A stretch of DNA of 64,000 nucleotides from Microbulbifer pacificus (GCF_002959965.1 NZ_PREV01000026.1:441501-505500), one strand, 5' to 3'; counted from the stretch's first letter, positions 48,451-58,624 are shown. The notes: a model not told the origin generated them from the sequence alone. A program made the numbers and translations.

Positions 48451-49311
48451 ATGCGACTGGTGATCATCAGCGGCCGCTCAGGCTCAGGAAAGAGTTCTGC
48501 CCTGGAACTGCTTGAGGATGTCGGCTTCAACTGCATCGACAACCTCCCCGCCAGTCTGCTGCCGGAATTGATCCGCCGGGTTACAGAGCACCCCCCTCAG
48601 GAAACCACCCATCTGGCCCTCGGCATCGATGCCCGCAACCTGTGGCACGATGTACGCCAGGCACCCCGGGTAATCAGCGAGTTGCGCGAAAGCGGCGTCG
48701 AATGTGATGTCATCTACCTGGACGCCCGCTCACCGGTGCTGGTACAGCGCTTTAGTGAAACCCGCCGCAAGCACCCCCTGAGCGACAGCCGCACCCATCT
48801 GCTGGAAGCCCTCAATCACGAGAAAGAGCTGCTCGCCCCGCTGGCGGCAATGGCCGACCTGGTAATCGACACCAGCAGCCTCAGCCTGCATCAGCTGCGC
48901 GACCAGGTAAAAACCCGCGTAGTGGGCAAGGACTCTCCGGGAATGGCGATCCTGTTCCAGTCCTTTGGATTCAAACACGGCGTTCCGGTGGACGCGGATC
49001 TGGTGTTCGACCTGCGCTGCCTGCCCAACCCCTACTGGGTAGCAGAACTGCGCAATAAGACCGGACTCGACCCGGAAGTGGCGGAATTTCTGCGAGCCCA
49101 TGGCGAAACCGAAGATATGCAGCGGGACATCACCACATTTCTCGAGCGCTGGCTGCCCTCCTACCAACAGAGCAATCGCAGTTACACCTGCGTCGCCATT
49201 GGCTGCACCGGCGGTCGCCACCGCTCGGTGTACATGGCAGAGCAGCTCGCCAGGCACTTTTCCAGTGAATTCAAGAATGTCCAGATCCGACATCGAGAGC
49301 AGCAGAAATAA
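48451..49311 (+). CDS. rapZ: RNase adapter protein RapZ
   Basis: In E. coli, RapZ binds the GlmZ sRNA and recruits RNase E to control glucosamine-6-phosphate synthesis. From the ATG at 48451 it is 286 aa: Walker A SGRSGSGKSSAL near the N-terminus, NCIDNLPASLLPEL, and the C-terminal sRNA-binding domain with SFGFKHGVP, DLRCLPNPYW and the CTGGRHRSV motif. An upstream in-frame ATG (48415) lacks proper Shine-Dalgarno spacing. Confidence 0.95.
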   Translation: MRLVIISGRSGSGKSSALELLEDVGFNCIDNLPASLLPELIRRVTEHPPQETTHLALGIDARNLWHDVRQAPRVISELRESGVECDVIYLDARSPVLVQRFSETRRKHPLSDSRTHLLEALNHEKELLAPLAAMADLVIDTSSLSLHQLRDQVKTRVVGKDSPGMAILFQSFGFKHGVPVDADLVFDLRCLPNPYWVAELRNKTGLDPEVAEFLRAHGETEDMQRDITTFLERWLPSYQQSNRSYTCVAIGCTGGRHRSVYMAEQLARHFSSEFKNVQIRHREQQK

Positions 49312-49361
49312 ACCGTCCCCACTCCGGATAGCCGCACCAGACAACAACACCAGAACAGCTC

Positions 49362-49631
49362 ATGCAGAAAAGCCGCATCACCATCATCAACAAACTCGGT
49401 CTCCACGCCCGCGCCGCCAGCAAACTGGCCCAGACCAGCGCCCGCTTCTCATCGGAAGTGAAGGTGCACTGCCAGGGCAAGGCGGTGGACGGCAAGAGCG
49501 TGATGGCGCTGATGCTGCTTGCGGCCGGCAAGGGCATAGAGCTGGAGCTGGAAGTCTGCGGCCGTGACGAGGACGCCGCGCACGAGGCAATCTGCGCACT
49601 GATCAATGACCGGTTTGGCGAAGGTGAGTAG
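49362..49631 (+). CDS. ptsO: Phosphocarrier protein NPr
   Basis: HPr-like carrier of the PTS-Ntr chain. It is 89 aa with phospho-His15 in LGLHARAASK and the FSSEVKV and DGKSVMALMLLAA segments. The last gene of the rpoN cluster. The upstream kinase PtsP is not in the window. Confidence 0.96.
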   Translation: MQKSRITIINKLGLHARAASKLAQTSARFSSEVKVHCQGKAVDGKSVMALMLLAAGKGIELELEVCGRDEDAAHEAICALINDRFGEGE

Positions 49632-49720
49632 AAGACAAGCCATACGCTGAACCGTTGAATCCGGGCTGCTCACGACCTGGATGGTCTTTTTCAATACGCT
49701 GTTAATCGCCACATCACCGG

Positions 49721-49726
49721 TATAAT
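49721..49726 (+). promoter_or_regulatory. Putative -10 element for mgtE
   Basis: A perfect TATAAT (CCGGTATAATGCC) 37 bp before the mgtE start codon; no good -35 hexamer is seen. A weak GACC/GGTC hairpin followed by T5 just upstream (49675-49692) may mark the end of the ptsO transcript. Confidence 0.35.
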
Positions 49727-49763
49727 GCCGCCAATCGCCGCCCTCCCGTAATCAGGTATCCCA

Positions 49764-51131
49764 GTGCCCAACCCCGTCACCGCCGACATCAACTTCCGCG
49801 CCCAGAATCAGCTCGGTGAGCTGTATGCCGCGCTGGACAGCGGCACCGGGCGCGAAGTGCAGCGTATGCTGCAATCCCTCTCCCCCCAGAGCATCGCCCA
49901 GCTGCTGGAAAGCTCGCCGCCGCGTATCCGCCAGGTGCTGTGGACACTGATCGACCGCGAGGTAGAAGGTGAGGTACTTCAGGAACTCGCCGATGACGTA
50001 AAAGCGCAGATCCTTTCCACCATGGACACCGAAGAAATGGTGGCCATCATGGAGGGGCTGAATGCGGACGACGTGGCGGACATACTCCAGCAGCTGCCCG
50101 ATCGGGTCATGGCGGAAGTGCTCTCCGCCATGAGTGAAAGCGACCGCCAGCGAGTCGAGAGCGTGCTCTCCTACGATGAAGAGACCGCCGGCGGCCTGAT
50201 GGACACGGACACCGTGTCTGTGCGCCCGCACCTGACCCTGGACGTGGTATTGCGCTACTTGCGCCGCCACGAAAAGCTGCCCAAGTCCACCGACAACCTG
50301 TTTGTGGTCAGCCGTCAGGACAAGTTCATTGGCCTTTTGCCCCTGACCCGACTGCTCACTGCCGATCCTTCCGTTACCGTGCGCGAGATCATGCGCACCG
50401 ATGTGGAACCGATTCCCGCAGACATGCCGGACCACGAGGTCGCACAGCTGTTTGCCAAATACGACTGGATTACCGCGCCGGTGGTCGATGACAACAACCG
50501 CCTGCTCGGGCGCATCACCATCGACGACGTAGTAGACGTGATCCGTGAGGACGCGGACCACTCACTGATGAGCCTCGCCGGTCTCGACGAGGAAGAAGAT
50601 ACCTTCGCGCCGATCCGGCGCACCGCGCCGCGCCGCGCCATCTGGCTCGGGATCAATCTGCTCACCGCGCTGCTCGCTTCCTGGGTGATCAACCTGTTCC
50701 AGGGCACCATCGACAAGGTGGTGGCACTCGCCGTGCTGATGCCGATCGTCGCCAGCATGGGCGGCGTGGCGGGCAGTCAGACCCTGACAGTGATCATTCG
50801 CGGTATGGCCCTCGGGCAGGTGGGGCGCAGCAACCTGCGCTGGCTGTTGTCCCGCGAGCTTGGAACAGGGGCGTTAAACGGCATTCTGTGGTCCGCGGTC
50901 ATGGGAGGGATCGCCGCCCTGTGGTTCGGGGATCTGCGCATCGCGCTGATTATCATTGCGGCCATGGCGATCAATCTGGTCACCGCCGCCTTTGCCGGCA
51001 CACTGCTGCCGGTGGCCCTGAGGGCCCTGCGTATCGACCCCGCTCTCGCCGGCGGCGTGGCTCTGACCACGGTAACCGACGTAGTGGGCTTTATGTCTTT
51101 CCTCGGCCTGGCGACCTGGTTTTTTGCCTGA
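49764..51131 (+). CDS. mgtE: Magnesium transporter MgtE
   Basis: Mg2+ channel of the inner membrane, gated by cytoplasmic Mg2+. It is 455 aa from a GTG: an N-terminal superhelical MgtE_N domain (about 1-130), a CBS pair (about 135-260, PVVDDNNRLLGRITIDDVVDVI) and five membrane helices. The conserved pore motifs are PIVASMGGVAGSQTLTV and ALTTVTDVVGFM. No riboswitch-like leader is evident in the 130 bp upstream. Confidence 0.96.
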   Translation: MPNPVTADINFRAQNQLGELYAALDSGTGREVQRMLQSLSPQSIAQLLESSPPRIRQVLWTLIDREVEGEVLQELADDVKAQILSTMDTEEMVAIMEGLNADDVADILQQLPDRVMAEVLSAMSESDRQRVESVLSYDEETAGGLMDTDTVSVRPHLTLDVVLRYLRRHEKLPKSTDNLFVVSRQDKFIGLLPLTRLLTADPSVTVREIMRTDVEPIPADMPDHEVAQLFAKYDWITAPVVDDNNRLLGRITIDDVVDVIREDADHSLMSLAGLDEEEDTFAPIRRTAPRRAIWLGINLLTALLASWVINLFQGTIDKVVALAVLMPIVASMGGVAGSQTLTVIIRGMALGQVGRSNLRWLLSRELGTGALNGILWSAVMGGIAALWFGDLRIALIIIAAMAINLVTAAFAGTLLPVALRALRIDPALAGGVALTTVTDVVGFMSFLGLATWFFA

Positions 51132-51166
51132 TCGCTCCGGCACATCCTTTATTGCAGAGACATTTC

Positions 51167-51697
51167 ATGCACAATTCCGACAATTTCCAGGATCAAGAAG
51201 ACTTTGATGGCGACCAGCCAAAGAGCAAGACACAGCTCAAGAATGAGATGCTCGAGCTGCAGGAACTCGGCAAGCAGCTGACGGAACTCAACGCGTCCAA
51301 ACTGGCGGAAGTACCGATGGACTCGGAACTTGAGGATGCCATCGCCACCTTCCACCGCATTAAATCCCGCGAGGCGCGACGCCGCCAGATGCAGTTTATC
51401 GGCAAGCTGATGCGCGATGCCGACGTGGACGCGATCAAAGCCGTTCTGGACAGCCACAAGGAAAAGGATCTGCAGCGTCTGCGTTTTGACCGTTTGGCGG
51501 AGGAGTGGCGGGACCGTTTACTGGAACAGGGCAATGAGGCGTTGAAAGAATTTTTCAACGAGTATCCGGGCGTGGATCTGCAACAGGTGCGCAACCTGCT
51601 GCGTGAATCCGGCAAGGAAAAAGCCAACAACAAGCCACCGACCAACCAGCGCAAGCTGTTTCGTTACCTACGGGATTATTTTGTTCGAGAGGAGTGA
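51167..51697 (+). CDS. darP: Ribosome assembly protein DarP (YjgA)
   Basis: Dual-action factor that in E. coli assists late 50S maturation around the peptidyl transferase centre. From the ATG at 51167 it is 176 aa, highly charged and helical. Family stretches include SKTQLKNEMLELQELGKQL and RREARRRQMQFIGKLMR-like REARRRQMQFIGKLMR, ending QRKLFRYLRDYF. The open frame runs back into mgtE out of phase, but that part is not real. Confidence 0.94.
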   Translation: MHNSDNFQDQEDFDGDQPKSKTQLKNEMLELQELGKQLTELNASKLAEVPMDSELEDAIATFHRIKSREARRRQMQFIGKLMRDADVDAIKAVLDSHKEKDLQRLRFDRLAEEWRDRLLEQGNEALKEFFNEYPGVDLQQVRNLLRESGKEKANNKPPTNQRKLFRYLRDYFVREE

Positions 51698-51733
51698 AAT
51701 TCAGAGGTGGTTCTAAGCGGGTCCGGTGGCGAC

Positions 51734-51839
51734 AAGGCACTGGGTATGGGTTTTCGAAACCGCTGTGAATACATCCCTGTACGCTGCGTCGGCGACATCC
51801 CTGTCGCCGACGCTTTCGAAAACCCATCCCCAGCACCTT
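51734..51839. repeat. REP/MITE-like structured element with 26-bp inverted ends
   Basis: Terminal arms 51734-51759 and 51814-51839 pair at 23 of 26 positions (core ATGGGTTTTCGAAA). Between them are two hairpins with the same TCCC loop: TACA-TCCC-TGTA (51770-51781) and a perfect 12-bp stem GCGTCGGCGACA / TGTCGCCGACGC (51786-51813). It sits between convergent darP and the RND gene. I noticed no second copy in this window. Confidence 0.8.
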
Positions 51840-51906
51840 CCCTTCAATTCACAGCACGGCACTCCGTCAGCAAACGTTGCTAGAGAAGAAGACCATCAGA
51901 GCGAAA

Positions 51907-54567
51907 TCATGGCGATAGATCCGGACAAGTCTCAGTCGCCAATGGCTTTCCCAACTCTTCCGCCTTTTTTTCCTTCCCCAGCGGTTTGATCAGCACCAGC
52001 AGTAGCGGCAACAGGGTCAGGGAACCCAGTAGCGCCGCTGACATGGCGAGCGCGGTCAGCAGGCCGAAATAGATCGACGGCACGAACTTGGACAAAGCCA
52101 GGATCGAGAATCCGGCGATAATGGTAATCGCGGTGTAGAACATGGCACGGCCGATGGTGGCGTGGCTGCGGTGCATGGTCGCAACATAATCGCCATCTTT
52201 GGCAAATTCCTCGCGGAAGCGGTACAGGTAGTGAATCGCGTGGTCCACACCGATACCCACGGTAATCGCCGCGATGGTGATGGTCATCATATCCAGCGGG
52301 ATATTTGCCAGCCCCATTCCCCCCAATACCACACAGGCCGCCAGCATATTCGGTATCAGCGCAATAATGGCCAGCGACAGCGAACGGAATAGCACCAGGA
52401 ACATCAGCAGGATGCCGGCAAACACCGCACCGAGCGTCAGAATCTGCGACTTGAACAGACTCTGCAGCATGTTGTTGTAGAGCACCAGCATTCCGGTCTG
52501 ACGCACATTTTCCGCCGCGATGCCCATGTCACTCTCTACAAAGCCGTAGATGCGCTGGATCAGTTCGTCGCGGCGCAGGTTCGGATCGGTTTCCATCACA
52601 CGCATGGTGATACGCGCCTGCTGGTCTTGGGGAGACCAGTAGGGATTCACCAGCACCTGATTGATTTCTTCCGGCAGGCTCTGGCGTGCCACCGCCAGTT
52701 CGAAATCGTTCAGGCCGCCGTCGTTCAGATCCTTGGCCACCTTGTACAGGGTGGCGAGGGACTGCACTTTGCCGATTTCCGGCTGCGCCTCGAGAAAATC
52801 GTGCAGCTTTTCGATCTGGTTCAGGCCAGCCACGGTAAACCAGTAGGCTTCCGGTGCTTCCGTGCCGGACGCGCCGGAAGCAAACGGATCATCACTGGCA
52901 AACGGGTCTTCCTCGGTGAAGTCGTCAGCGGCGCCTGCATCATCGCCGTTTTCTGCTTCCGTGAATTCCTCAGAAGAGGTATCTGCGACGTCTTCGCCAC
53001 CGAAATCGGCGGCGAAGGGATCCTCCTCACCCTCGAACTCCGGCGCGGCCTGCTGAGGCTTGTTCAGCACCACGTCGAGACTGATGGTGCCACCGAGACG
53101 TTGATCGATAACCAGCATGCCCTGGTAGATCTCCGTAGAATCGTCAAAGTAATCGATAAAACGGTTTTCCACTTTCAGGCGGGTGATACCCACCACACTG
53201 ATCACCGCCGCCACCGCCGCCACACCCAGCACAATGCCCTTGTGGTTTTCGGTAAAGCGCGAGAAGACCTGGGTAAACGCGTGAGAGTTGTCCGCGCCCT
53301 GCCCGCCGTCGCGCTTTCTCAGAAGCATCAGGCTGGCGGGCAGGATCAGGAAGGACAGCACCAGCGCCAGGGTCACACCGATAGTCATCATCCAGCCAAA
53401 ATCGATCACCGGGCGGATGCCACTGACCACCAGGGAGATGAAGGCCACCATGGTGGTGAGACCGGTATACAGACACGGCTTGGCCATGAACGACACGGTG
53501 GCGGAGGCCAGCTGCCAGCGATCCCACTCCGGGTGCTCGGCAAAATACTCGCGGTAGCGCACCGCCAGATGAATGGTGATGGCGAGAGTGATGATCAGCA
53601 ACAGCGCCACAAAGTTGGCGGAGATCACGGTCATGCGCCAGTCGAGCCAGGACAGCAGCCCCAGCATCATAACCGCCGTGGTCACACAGGTAATGAGTGG
53701 CAGAAAGACCCAGCGCGACTGACGGAATATAAGCAGCAGGGTAATGACAATGAACGCCAGAATGCCTGCGCCAAAGACCACCAGATCACTCTGGATAAAC
53801 GCGATCATGTCCGAGGTGATCATGGTGAGGCCACCGAGGAACAGCTCGGCATTGCCCTCATAGTGCGCAAGGATGTCCCGCACTTCCTGCACGCGCTCCC
53901 GCGCTGCGGTTTCCTGCGCGGTACGATGTGCCAGGTATTCGGCGGTAACCATTTCCAGGCGCTCGCTCTGTGCCGCATCCAGCCCTTCACTGTTGCGCAG
54001 GCGACGCAGGGCATCGCGCTCGCGCACCAGATCCAGCCCCTCTTTGTCGAGCTCCAGATTGAGCATCATGGCGGTGGTCTCGCCATCGGGACTCAGGATC
54101 AGTTCTTTGTAGATCGGACTTTCCAGAAACTCGCGGCGCACCAGATCTTTATCGGTACCGGGCGACGACAGAGTGCGGATGCCATCGGCCACATCCGTGA
54201 TGGACAGCTTCGGGCTGTACAGCAGCGGTACATTCAGGATCGACTGCACCCCGGTGACGCCATCCACCATCGCGAGCTCATCCTGCAGGCGACGCATGGT
54301 GGCCAGGGACTCGTCACTGAAGAGGTCACCGTTTTTGTAACGGTAGGTGACCACGAGAAAATCGCCGGAGTTGTAGCGCTCGGAAATCTCGCGGAAAAAA
54401 TCCAGAGAATCGTCGGTTTCCAGGGTCAGGGAATCCGCGGAGGCATCCAGTTTGAACCGCGGCAACCCCGCGGCAGCGGCAATGGTAAGCAGCGCCACCA
54501 GTGCCAGCACGGTCTTCGGATGTCCAAGCACCAGCTTTTCGTACCAGGTCTTCAAGCCCAACAGCAT
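51907..54567 (-). CDS. RND superfamily exporter (MMPL family)
   Basis: Large inner-membrane protein of 886 aa with the RND plan: an N-terminal helix, a large periplasmic loop, five or six helices, a second loop and six helices. Sterol-sensing-like and MMPL segments such as VGIGVDHAIHYLYRFREEF are present. Substrate unknown; relatives are often linked to lipid or hopanoid trafficking, which is only a suggestion here. An acidic low-complexity insert (about residues 505-572) with EDPFA-type repeats lies in the second periplasmic loop. ATG at 54567. Confidence 0.88.
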   Translation of the reverse strand: MLLGLKTWYEKLVLGHPKTVLALVALLTIAAAAGLPRFKLDASADSLTLETDDSLDFFREISERYNSGDFLVVTYRYKNGDLFSDESLATMRRLQDELAMVDGVTGVQSILNVPLLYSPKLSITDVADGIRTLSSPGTDKDLVRREFLESPIYKELILSPDGETTAMMLNLELDKEGLDLVRERDALRRLRNSEGLDAAQSERLEMVTAEYLAHRTAQETAARERVQEVRDILAHYEGNAELFLGGLTMITSDMIAFIQSDLVVFGAGILAFIVITLLLIFRQSRWVFLPLITCVTTAVMMLGLLSWLDWRMTVISANFVALLLIITLAITIHLAVRYREYFAEHPEWDRWQLASATVSFMAKPCLYTGLTTMVAFISLVVSGIRPVIDFGWMMTIGVTLALVLSFLILPASLMLLRKRDGGQGADNSHAFTQVFSRFTENHKGIVLGVAAVAAVISVVGITRLKVENRFIDYFDDSTEIYQGMLVIDQRLGGTISLDVVLNKPQQAAPEFEGEEDPFAADFGGEDVADTSSEEFTEAENGDDAGAADDFTEEDPFASDDPFASGASGTEAPEAYWFTVAGLNQIEKLHDFLEAQPEIGKVQSLATLYKVAKDLNDGGLNDFELAVARQSLPEEINQVLVNPYWSPQDQQARITMRVMETDPNLRRDELIQRIYGFVESDMGIAAENVRQTGMLVLYNNMLQSLFKSQILTLGAVFAGILLMFLVLFRSLSLAIIALIPNMLAACVVLGGMGLANIPLDMMTITIAAITVGIGVDHAIHYLYRFREEFAKDGDYVATMHRSHATIGRAMFYTAITIIAGFSILALSKFVPSIYFGLLTALAMSAALLGSLTLLPLLLVLIKPLGKEKKAEELGKPLATETCPDLSP

Positions 54568-54635
54568 AATTCAGTTCGCTTTTTCTAATAGAAAACAGGC
54601 ACCGCCGGTGCCCACGGATCCGGAAAATGTAAAAG

Positions 54636-54911
54636 TCACTTGTCCACGTGACCGAGATCGCGCTCAGGGAAAAGTACATCCCGCACTTTCTGTTTCAGTT
54701 CTTTCGGCCCGGGGAAACCGCCATCGCGCTTGCGCTCCCAGATCAACTGGTCGCCGACGTGAATCTCGAAAACACCACCGCTGCCCGGCTTCAGGGCCAC
54801 CTGCTCGAGATCCTCGGCAAAGGTGTACAGCAGCTCCTGCGCCATCCAGGTGGCACGCAGCATCCAGTTGCACTGCACGCAGTAGTGAATGGTGACGGTC
54901 TTTTCCATCAC
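54636..54911 (-). CDS. SelT/SelW/SelH (Rdx) family thioredoxin-like protein
   Basis: Small 91 aa thioredoxin-fold protein of the Rdx family. The redox motif IHYCVQCNW (CxxC, the Cys form of the selenoprotein CxxU site) is at residues 9-16, and the C-terminal half has GGVFEIHVGDQLIWERKRDGGFP (conserved WxRK...GGFP). The physiological substrate is unknown. It lies 14 bp downstream of ubiX on the same strand. Two ATGs in tandem give a one-residue start ambiguity. Confidence 0.9.
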   Translation of the reverse strand: MMEKTVTIHYCVQCNWMLRATWMAQELLYTFAEDLEQVALKPGSGGVFEIHVGDQLIWERKRDGGFPGPKELKQKVRDVLFPERDLGHVDK

Positions 54912-54925
54912 GCCCCCCGTAAAAA

Positions 54926-55627
54926 TCAGGTTTCTACACTGCCCCAGGGAGGCAGCAGCGTCTGTTCAATATCCAACTGGCTCAGAATCCGCGCCACCAC
55001 AAAGTCCACCAGGTCCTGCACCGACTGCGGCTTCTGGTAAAAACCCGGGCTCGCCGGAAGGATCACCGCGCCCATGCGCGTGAGCTTGAGCATGTTTTCC
55101 AGATGAATTTCCGAGTAAGGCGCCTCGCGGGGTACCAGAATCAGCTGGCGGCGCTCCTTCAGGGCCACATCCGCCGCGCGCTCGATCAGGTTGTTGGAGG
55201 CTCCACAGGCAATCGCCGACAGGGTTCCGCCGCTCGCCGGGCAGATCACCAGGCTGCTGGCGGCACCGGTGCCGGAGGCCACCGGCGAAAACCAGTCGCG
55301 CTTGCCGAACAGGGTCAACTGGCCCTCTTCCGCACCGTAGAGTTCGCGCAGAAAAGACGCCGTGCGTTCTTCGTCCTCCGGCAGTGTCACCTCGGTTTCG
55401 GTGTCGATCACGATGCGCGCGGCATCAGACAACAACAACCACACGCGCACCCGCGCCGCCAGCAGACACTGCAGCAAACGCAGTCCGTACTGGGCACCGG
55501 ATGCGCCGGTCATCGCGAGGGTGACGGTTTTGGGGTAAATCGGTTCGGCCAAAGAAGTATCCGTTGCGCCCCGGAATACGGGGCTATCCGCTGTGTTTGT
55601 GCGATCCGTACTTGTGCGCGAGAGCAC
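54926..55627 (-). CDS. ubiX: Flavin prenyltransferase UbiX
   Basis: Makes prenylated FMN, the cofactor of UbiD in ubiquinone synthesis. Motifs [44 protein letters not shown] and the [16 protein letters not shown] segment identify the family. The 233-residue frame starts at a GTG inside the end of mpl and is about 25 residues longer than typical; a TTG at 55552 (just before [15 protein letters not shown]) would give a normal length. Neither has a clear Shine-Dalgarno, so the start is uncertain. Confidence 0.92.
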   Translation of the reverse strand: MLSRTSTDRTNTADSPVFRGATDTSLAEPIYPKTVTLAMTGASGAQYGLRLLQCLLAARVRVWLLLSDAARIVIDTETEVTLPEDEERTASFLRELYGAEEGQLTLFGKRDWFSPVASGTGAASSLVICPASGGTLSAIACGASNNLIERAADVALKERRQLILVPREAPYSEIHLENMLKLTRMGAVILPASPGFYQKPQSVQDLVDFVVARILSQLDIEQTLLPPWGSVET

Positions 55628-56981
55628 TCAGCAAACGCTGGTGTACGCCGCCAAAGCCGCCGTTGCTCATCACGATGACGTGACTGCCGGGGCTGGTCAG
55701 TTCGAGAACAGATTCTACCGCAGCGTCAATGCTGTGGAGAACCTTCGCCGGCACAGTGGAGTGGTGAACCACCTCATCCAGAGACCAGTTCATCCCTTCC
55801 GGCTGGTACCACAACACCAGGTCTGCCCCGGCACAGGCGCGCGCCAATTGCTCGCGGTGATGCCCCATGCGCATGGTATTGGAGCGCGGCTCGATCAGTG
55901 CAATCACGCGCTCCGTCCCGACTTTTGCACGCAGCCCATTCAGGGTGGTCTCGATCGCGGTGGGGTGATGGGCAAAGTCGTCGTAAATACGAATGCCCTG
56001 GATATCCCCGAGGCACTCCATCCGCCGTTTCACGCCCTCAAACGCGCCCAGAGCCTCCGCTGCGGTGGCGGGCTCCACACCCACATGGCGGGCCGCAGCC
56101 ATGACCGCGAGGCCGTTTTTCACACTGTGCAGGCCGGTCTGCTGCCAGTTCACTGTCGCCACCGGCCTGCCCTCCAGCAACACCTCAAAATGGCTGCCGT
56201 CCGCCGCGATATTCACTGCGCACCAATCCCCCAGGCGCACACCGTCGCCCTGCTCCACATCGAATCGCTGCACCTGGCTCCAGCAACCCTTGTCCAATAC
56301 CTGGGTCACCGCATCTTCCCGCGCGGCCACCACCAGACCATTGCCCGGCACCGTGCGCACCAGGTGGTGAAACTGCTTCTGGATCGCCGCCAGATCATCA
56401 AAAATGTCTGCGTGGTCAAATTCCAGATTGTTGATGATCAGTGTGCGCGGGCGATAGTGAACGAATTTTGAGCGTTTGTCGAAGAAAGCCGTGTCGTATT
56501 CGTCCGCTTCCACCACAAAGAAGGGGGTGCCACCAAGGCGCGCTGACACGTCAAAATTACGCGGCACGCCGCCGATCAGGAACCCGGGGTCCATACCCGC
56601 GTAGTCCAGTACCCAGGCCAGCATACTCGCGGTGGTGGTCTTGCCATGGGTACCGGAGACCGCCAGCACCCAGCGCCCACCGAGAAAGTGATCACACAGC
56701 CACTGGGCGCCGGAGGTGTAAGGAAGCCCCTTTTCCAGTACCGCTTCCACCGCCGGATTTCCGCGCGACAGCGCATTGCCGATGATGACCAGGTCGGGGG
56801 CCGGCTCCAGTTGGGCGGGATCATACCCTTCCGTCAGAACAATCCCTGCGCGCTCCAGCTGGGTGCTCATGGGGGGATACACATTGGCATCGGAGCCGGT
56901 GACCTTGTGTCCCTCCGCCACCGCGAGCTGCGCCAGGCTGCCCATAAAAGTGCCGCAGATGCCTAGAATATGAATATGCAT
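55584..56981 (-). CDS. mpl: UDP-MurNAc:tripeptide ligase Mpl (peptidoglycan recycling)
   Basis: Re-attaches recovered murein tripeptide to UDP-MurNAc. From the ATG at 56981 it is 465 aa: N-terminal [23 protein letters not shown] loop [13 protein letters not shown], and the C-terminal [15 protein letters not shown] segment typical of Mpl/MurC. The 3' end overlaps the annotated start of ubiX. The Pseudomonas-type mpl-ubiX pairing is conserved. Confidence 0.96.
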   Translation of the reverse strand: MHIHILGICGTFMGSLAQLAVAEGHKVTGSDANVYPPMSTQLERAGIVLTEGYDPAQLEPAPDLVIIGNALSRGNPAVEAVLEKGLPYTSGAQWLCDHFLGGRWVLAVSGTHGKTTTASMLAWVLDYAGMDPGFLIGGVPRNFDVSARLGGTPFFVVEADEYDTAFFDKRSKFVHYRPRTLIINNLEFDHADIFDDLAAIQKQFHHLVRTVPGNGLVVAAREDAVTQVLDKGCWSQVQRFDVEQGDGVRLGDWCAVNIAADGSHFEVLLEGRPVATVNWQQTGLHSVKNGLAVMAAARHVGVEPATAAEALGAFEGVKRRMECLGDIQGIRIYDDFAHHPTAIETTLNGLRAKVGTERVIALIEPRSNTMRMGHHREQLARACAGADLVLWYQPEGMNWSLDEVVHHSTVPAKVLHSIDAAVESVLELTSPGSHVIVMSNGGFGGVHQRLLSALAHKYGSHKHSG

Positions 56982-57355
56982 ACCAGTTTGTTCACTCAGT
57001 TCGATATGTATGCGCGCCGGTCTCACTCACCGAAGCCGAACACGCGGCTGCCCGGGACTGCCAATTCACGCAATCATTCCCTATTTATGGGGGAATTTTC
57101 GGCCATCTCTGTGGCCGGGCACGGGTTTTGCGTTTACCAGAGCCACGGGCAGGAAGTGCCGGCAGTGCTCGAAAAATCAACGCCGCGCAAGCTTATCACG
57201 GCCTTTTCCCGCAGTAAGTGTCGAATACCCGCAATTCCATGCAATTGCCATATGAATACATTAGACTTCGCGCCGCGTGAGGTAGCCGTCAAGAGCCGCC
57301 CGCCGATACCACCCCACGCCGCGGGTGACTTTAGACGAGAAGCCATAGGATAGAC
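56982..57355. other. Divergent intergenic region mpl / pfp
   Basis: About 370 bp with no gene-like frame. It should carry the divergent promoters of mpl and the phosphofructokinase gene; none is strong enough to mark. Confidence 0.5.
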
Positions 57356-58624
57356 ATGTCGAAGAAGAACGCCTTTTACGCGCAATCCGGCGGTGTTACC
57401 GCCGTCATCAACGCCTCTGCCTGCGGAGTCATCGAAACCGCCCGCCAACACAGCGACAAGATCGGCACTGTCTACGCCGGCCTGAATGGCATCGTCGGCG
57501 CCCTCAAGGAGGAGCTGATCGACGTCAGCCAGGAGAGCCAGGAAACCATTGCCGCCCTGCGTCATACCCCCTCCGGTGCTTTCGGCTCCTGCCGCTATAA
57601 ACTGAAGAGCCTGGAGCAGAACCGCGCGGAATACGAGCGCCTGATCGAAGTGTTCAAGGCCCACAACATCGGCTACTTCTTCTATAACGGCGGTGGCGAC
57701 TCCGCAGATACCTGTCTCAAGGTCTCCCAGCTATCGGAGAAAATGGGTTACCCCATCCAGGCCATCCACATTCCCAAAACCGTGGACAACGACCTCCCGT
57801 TTACCGACAACTGCCCCGGCTTCGGCTCCGTAGCGAAGTATGTCGCGGTGTCCACCAAGGAAGCAGCCCTGGACGTAGCCTCCATGTGCGCCACCTCCAC
57901 TAAAGTATTCATCCTCGAGGTCATGGGCCGTCACGCGGGCTGGATCGCCGCCGCCGGCGCACTGGCACAGGAGCAGGAAGGCGATGCCCCGCACATCATC
58001 CTGCTGCCTGAAGTAGCCTTCGATAAAGAAAAATTCCTGGCGAAGGTCCAACAGACCGTCGCCGATAACGGCTACTGTGTGATCGTCGCGTCCGAAGGCG
58101 CCCAGTATGCCGATGGCACCTTCCTCGCCGACGCCGGCGGTGTCGACGCCTTTGGCCACAAGCAACTGGGCGGCGTCGCTCCAACCCTGGCCAAAATGGT
58201 GAAGGACGAGCTCGGTCTGAAATATCACTGGGCGCTGGCCGACTACCTGCAGCGCGCCGCTCGTCACATCGCCTCCGCCACCGACGTGGAACAGGCCTAC
58301 GCAGTGGGCAAGGCCGCGGTGGAGGCCGCGGTATCAGGCAAGAACGCCATCATGCCCACCATCCAGCGTCACGGTAGCAGTGCAGCCGACTATCGTTGGA
58401 GCATTGGTGAGGCCCCGCTGTCGGAAGTGGCCAATGTCGAGAAGTTCATGCCGAAGGAATTCATTTCCGAGGACGGCTTCGGCATCACCCAGGCCGGCCG
58501 CGATTATCTTGCACCGCTGATTCAGGGCGAGGATTACCCGCCCTACAAAAACGGCATTCCCCTATATGCGCGGCTGAAGAAAGTACTGGTGGAGAAAAGG
58601 CTGGCGGAGGCCTTCAAGGTCTGA
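57356..58624 (+). CDS. pfp: Pyrophosphate-type 6-phosphofructokinase
   Basis: Phosphorylates fructose-6-phosphate, reversibly if PPi-dependent. It is 422 aa. The substrate loop IPKTVDNDLP and the NGGGDSADTC nucleotide loop, with Asp where ATP-PFKs have Gly, support PPi use. VMGRHAGWIAAAGAL and SEGAQYADGTF (the PFP-family ASEG motif) are also present. It is monocistronic with its own terminator. In organisms lacking ATP-PFK this gene supports glycolysis and gluconeogenesis. Confidence 0.92.
   Translation: MSKKNAFYAQSGGVTAVINASACGVIETARQHSDKIGTVYAGLNGIVGALKEELIDVSQESQETIAALRHTPSGAFGSCRYKLKSLEQNRAEYERLIEVFKAHNIGYFFYNGGGDSADTCLKVSQLSEKMGYPIQAIHIPKTVDNDLPFTDNCPGFGSVAKYVAVSTKEAALDVASMCATSTKVFILEVMGRHAGWIAAAGALAQEQEGDAPHIILLPEVAFDKEKFLAKVQQTVADNGYCVIVASEGAQYADGTFLADAGGVDAFGHKQLGGVAPTLAKMVKDELGLKYHWALADYLQRAARHIASATDVEQAYAVGKAAVEAAVSGKNAIMPTIQRHGSSAADYRWSIGEAPLSEVANVEKFMPKEFISEDGFGITQAGRDYLAPLIQGEDYPPYKNGIPLYARLKKVLVEKRLAEAFKV

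Noticed and set aside
49632..49763. A magnesium riboswitch upstream of mgtE
   Set aside because: The gap of about 130 bp shows no M-box-like pattern, only a -10 candidate and a weak hairpin.
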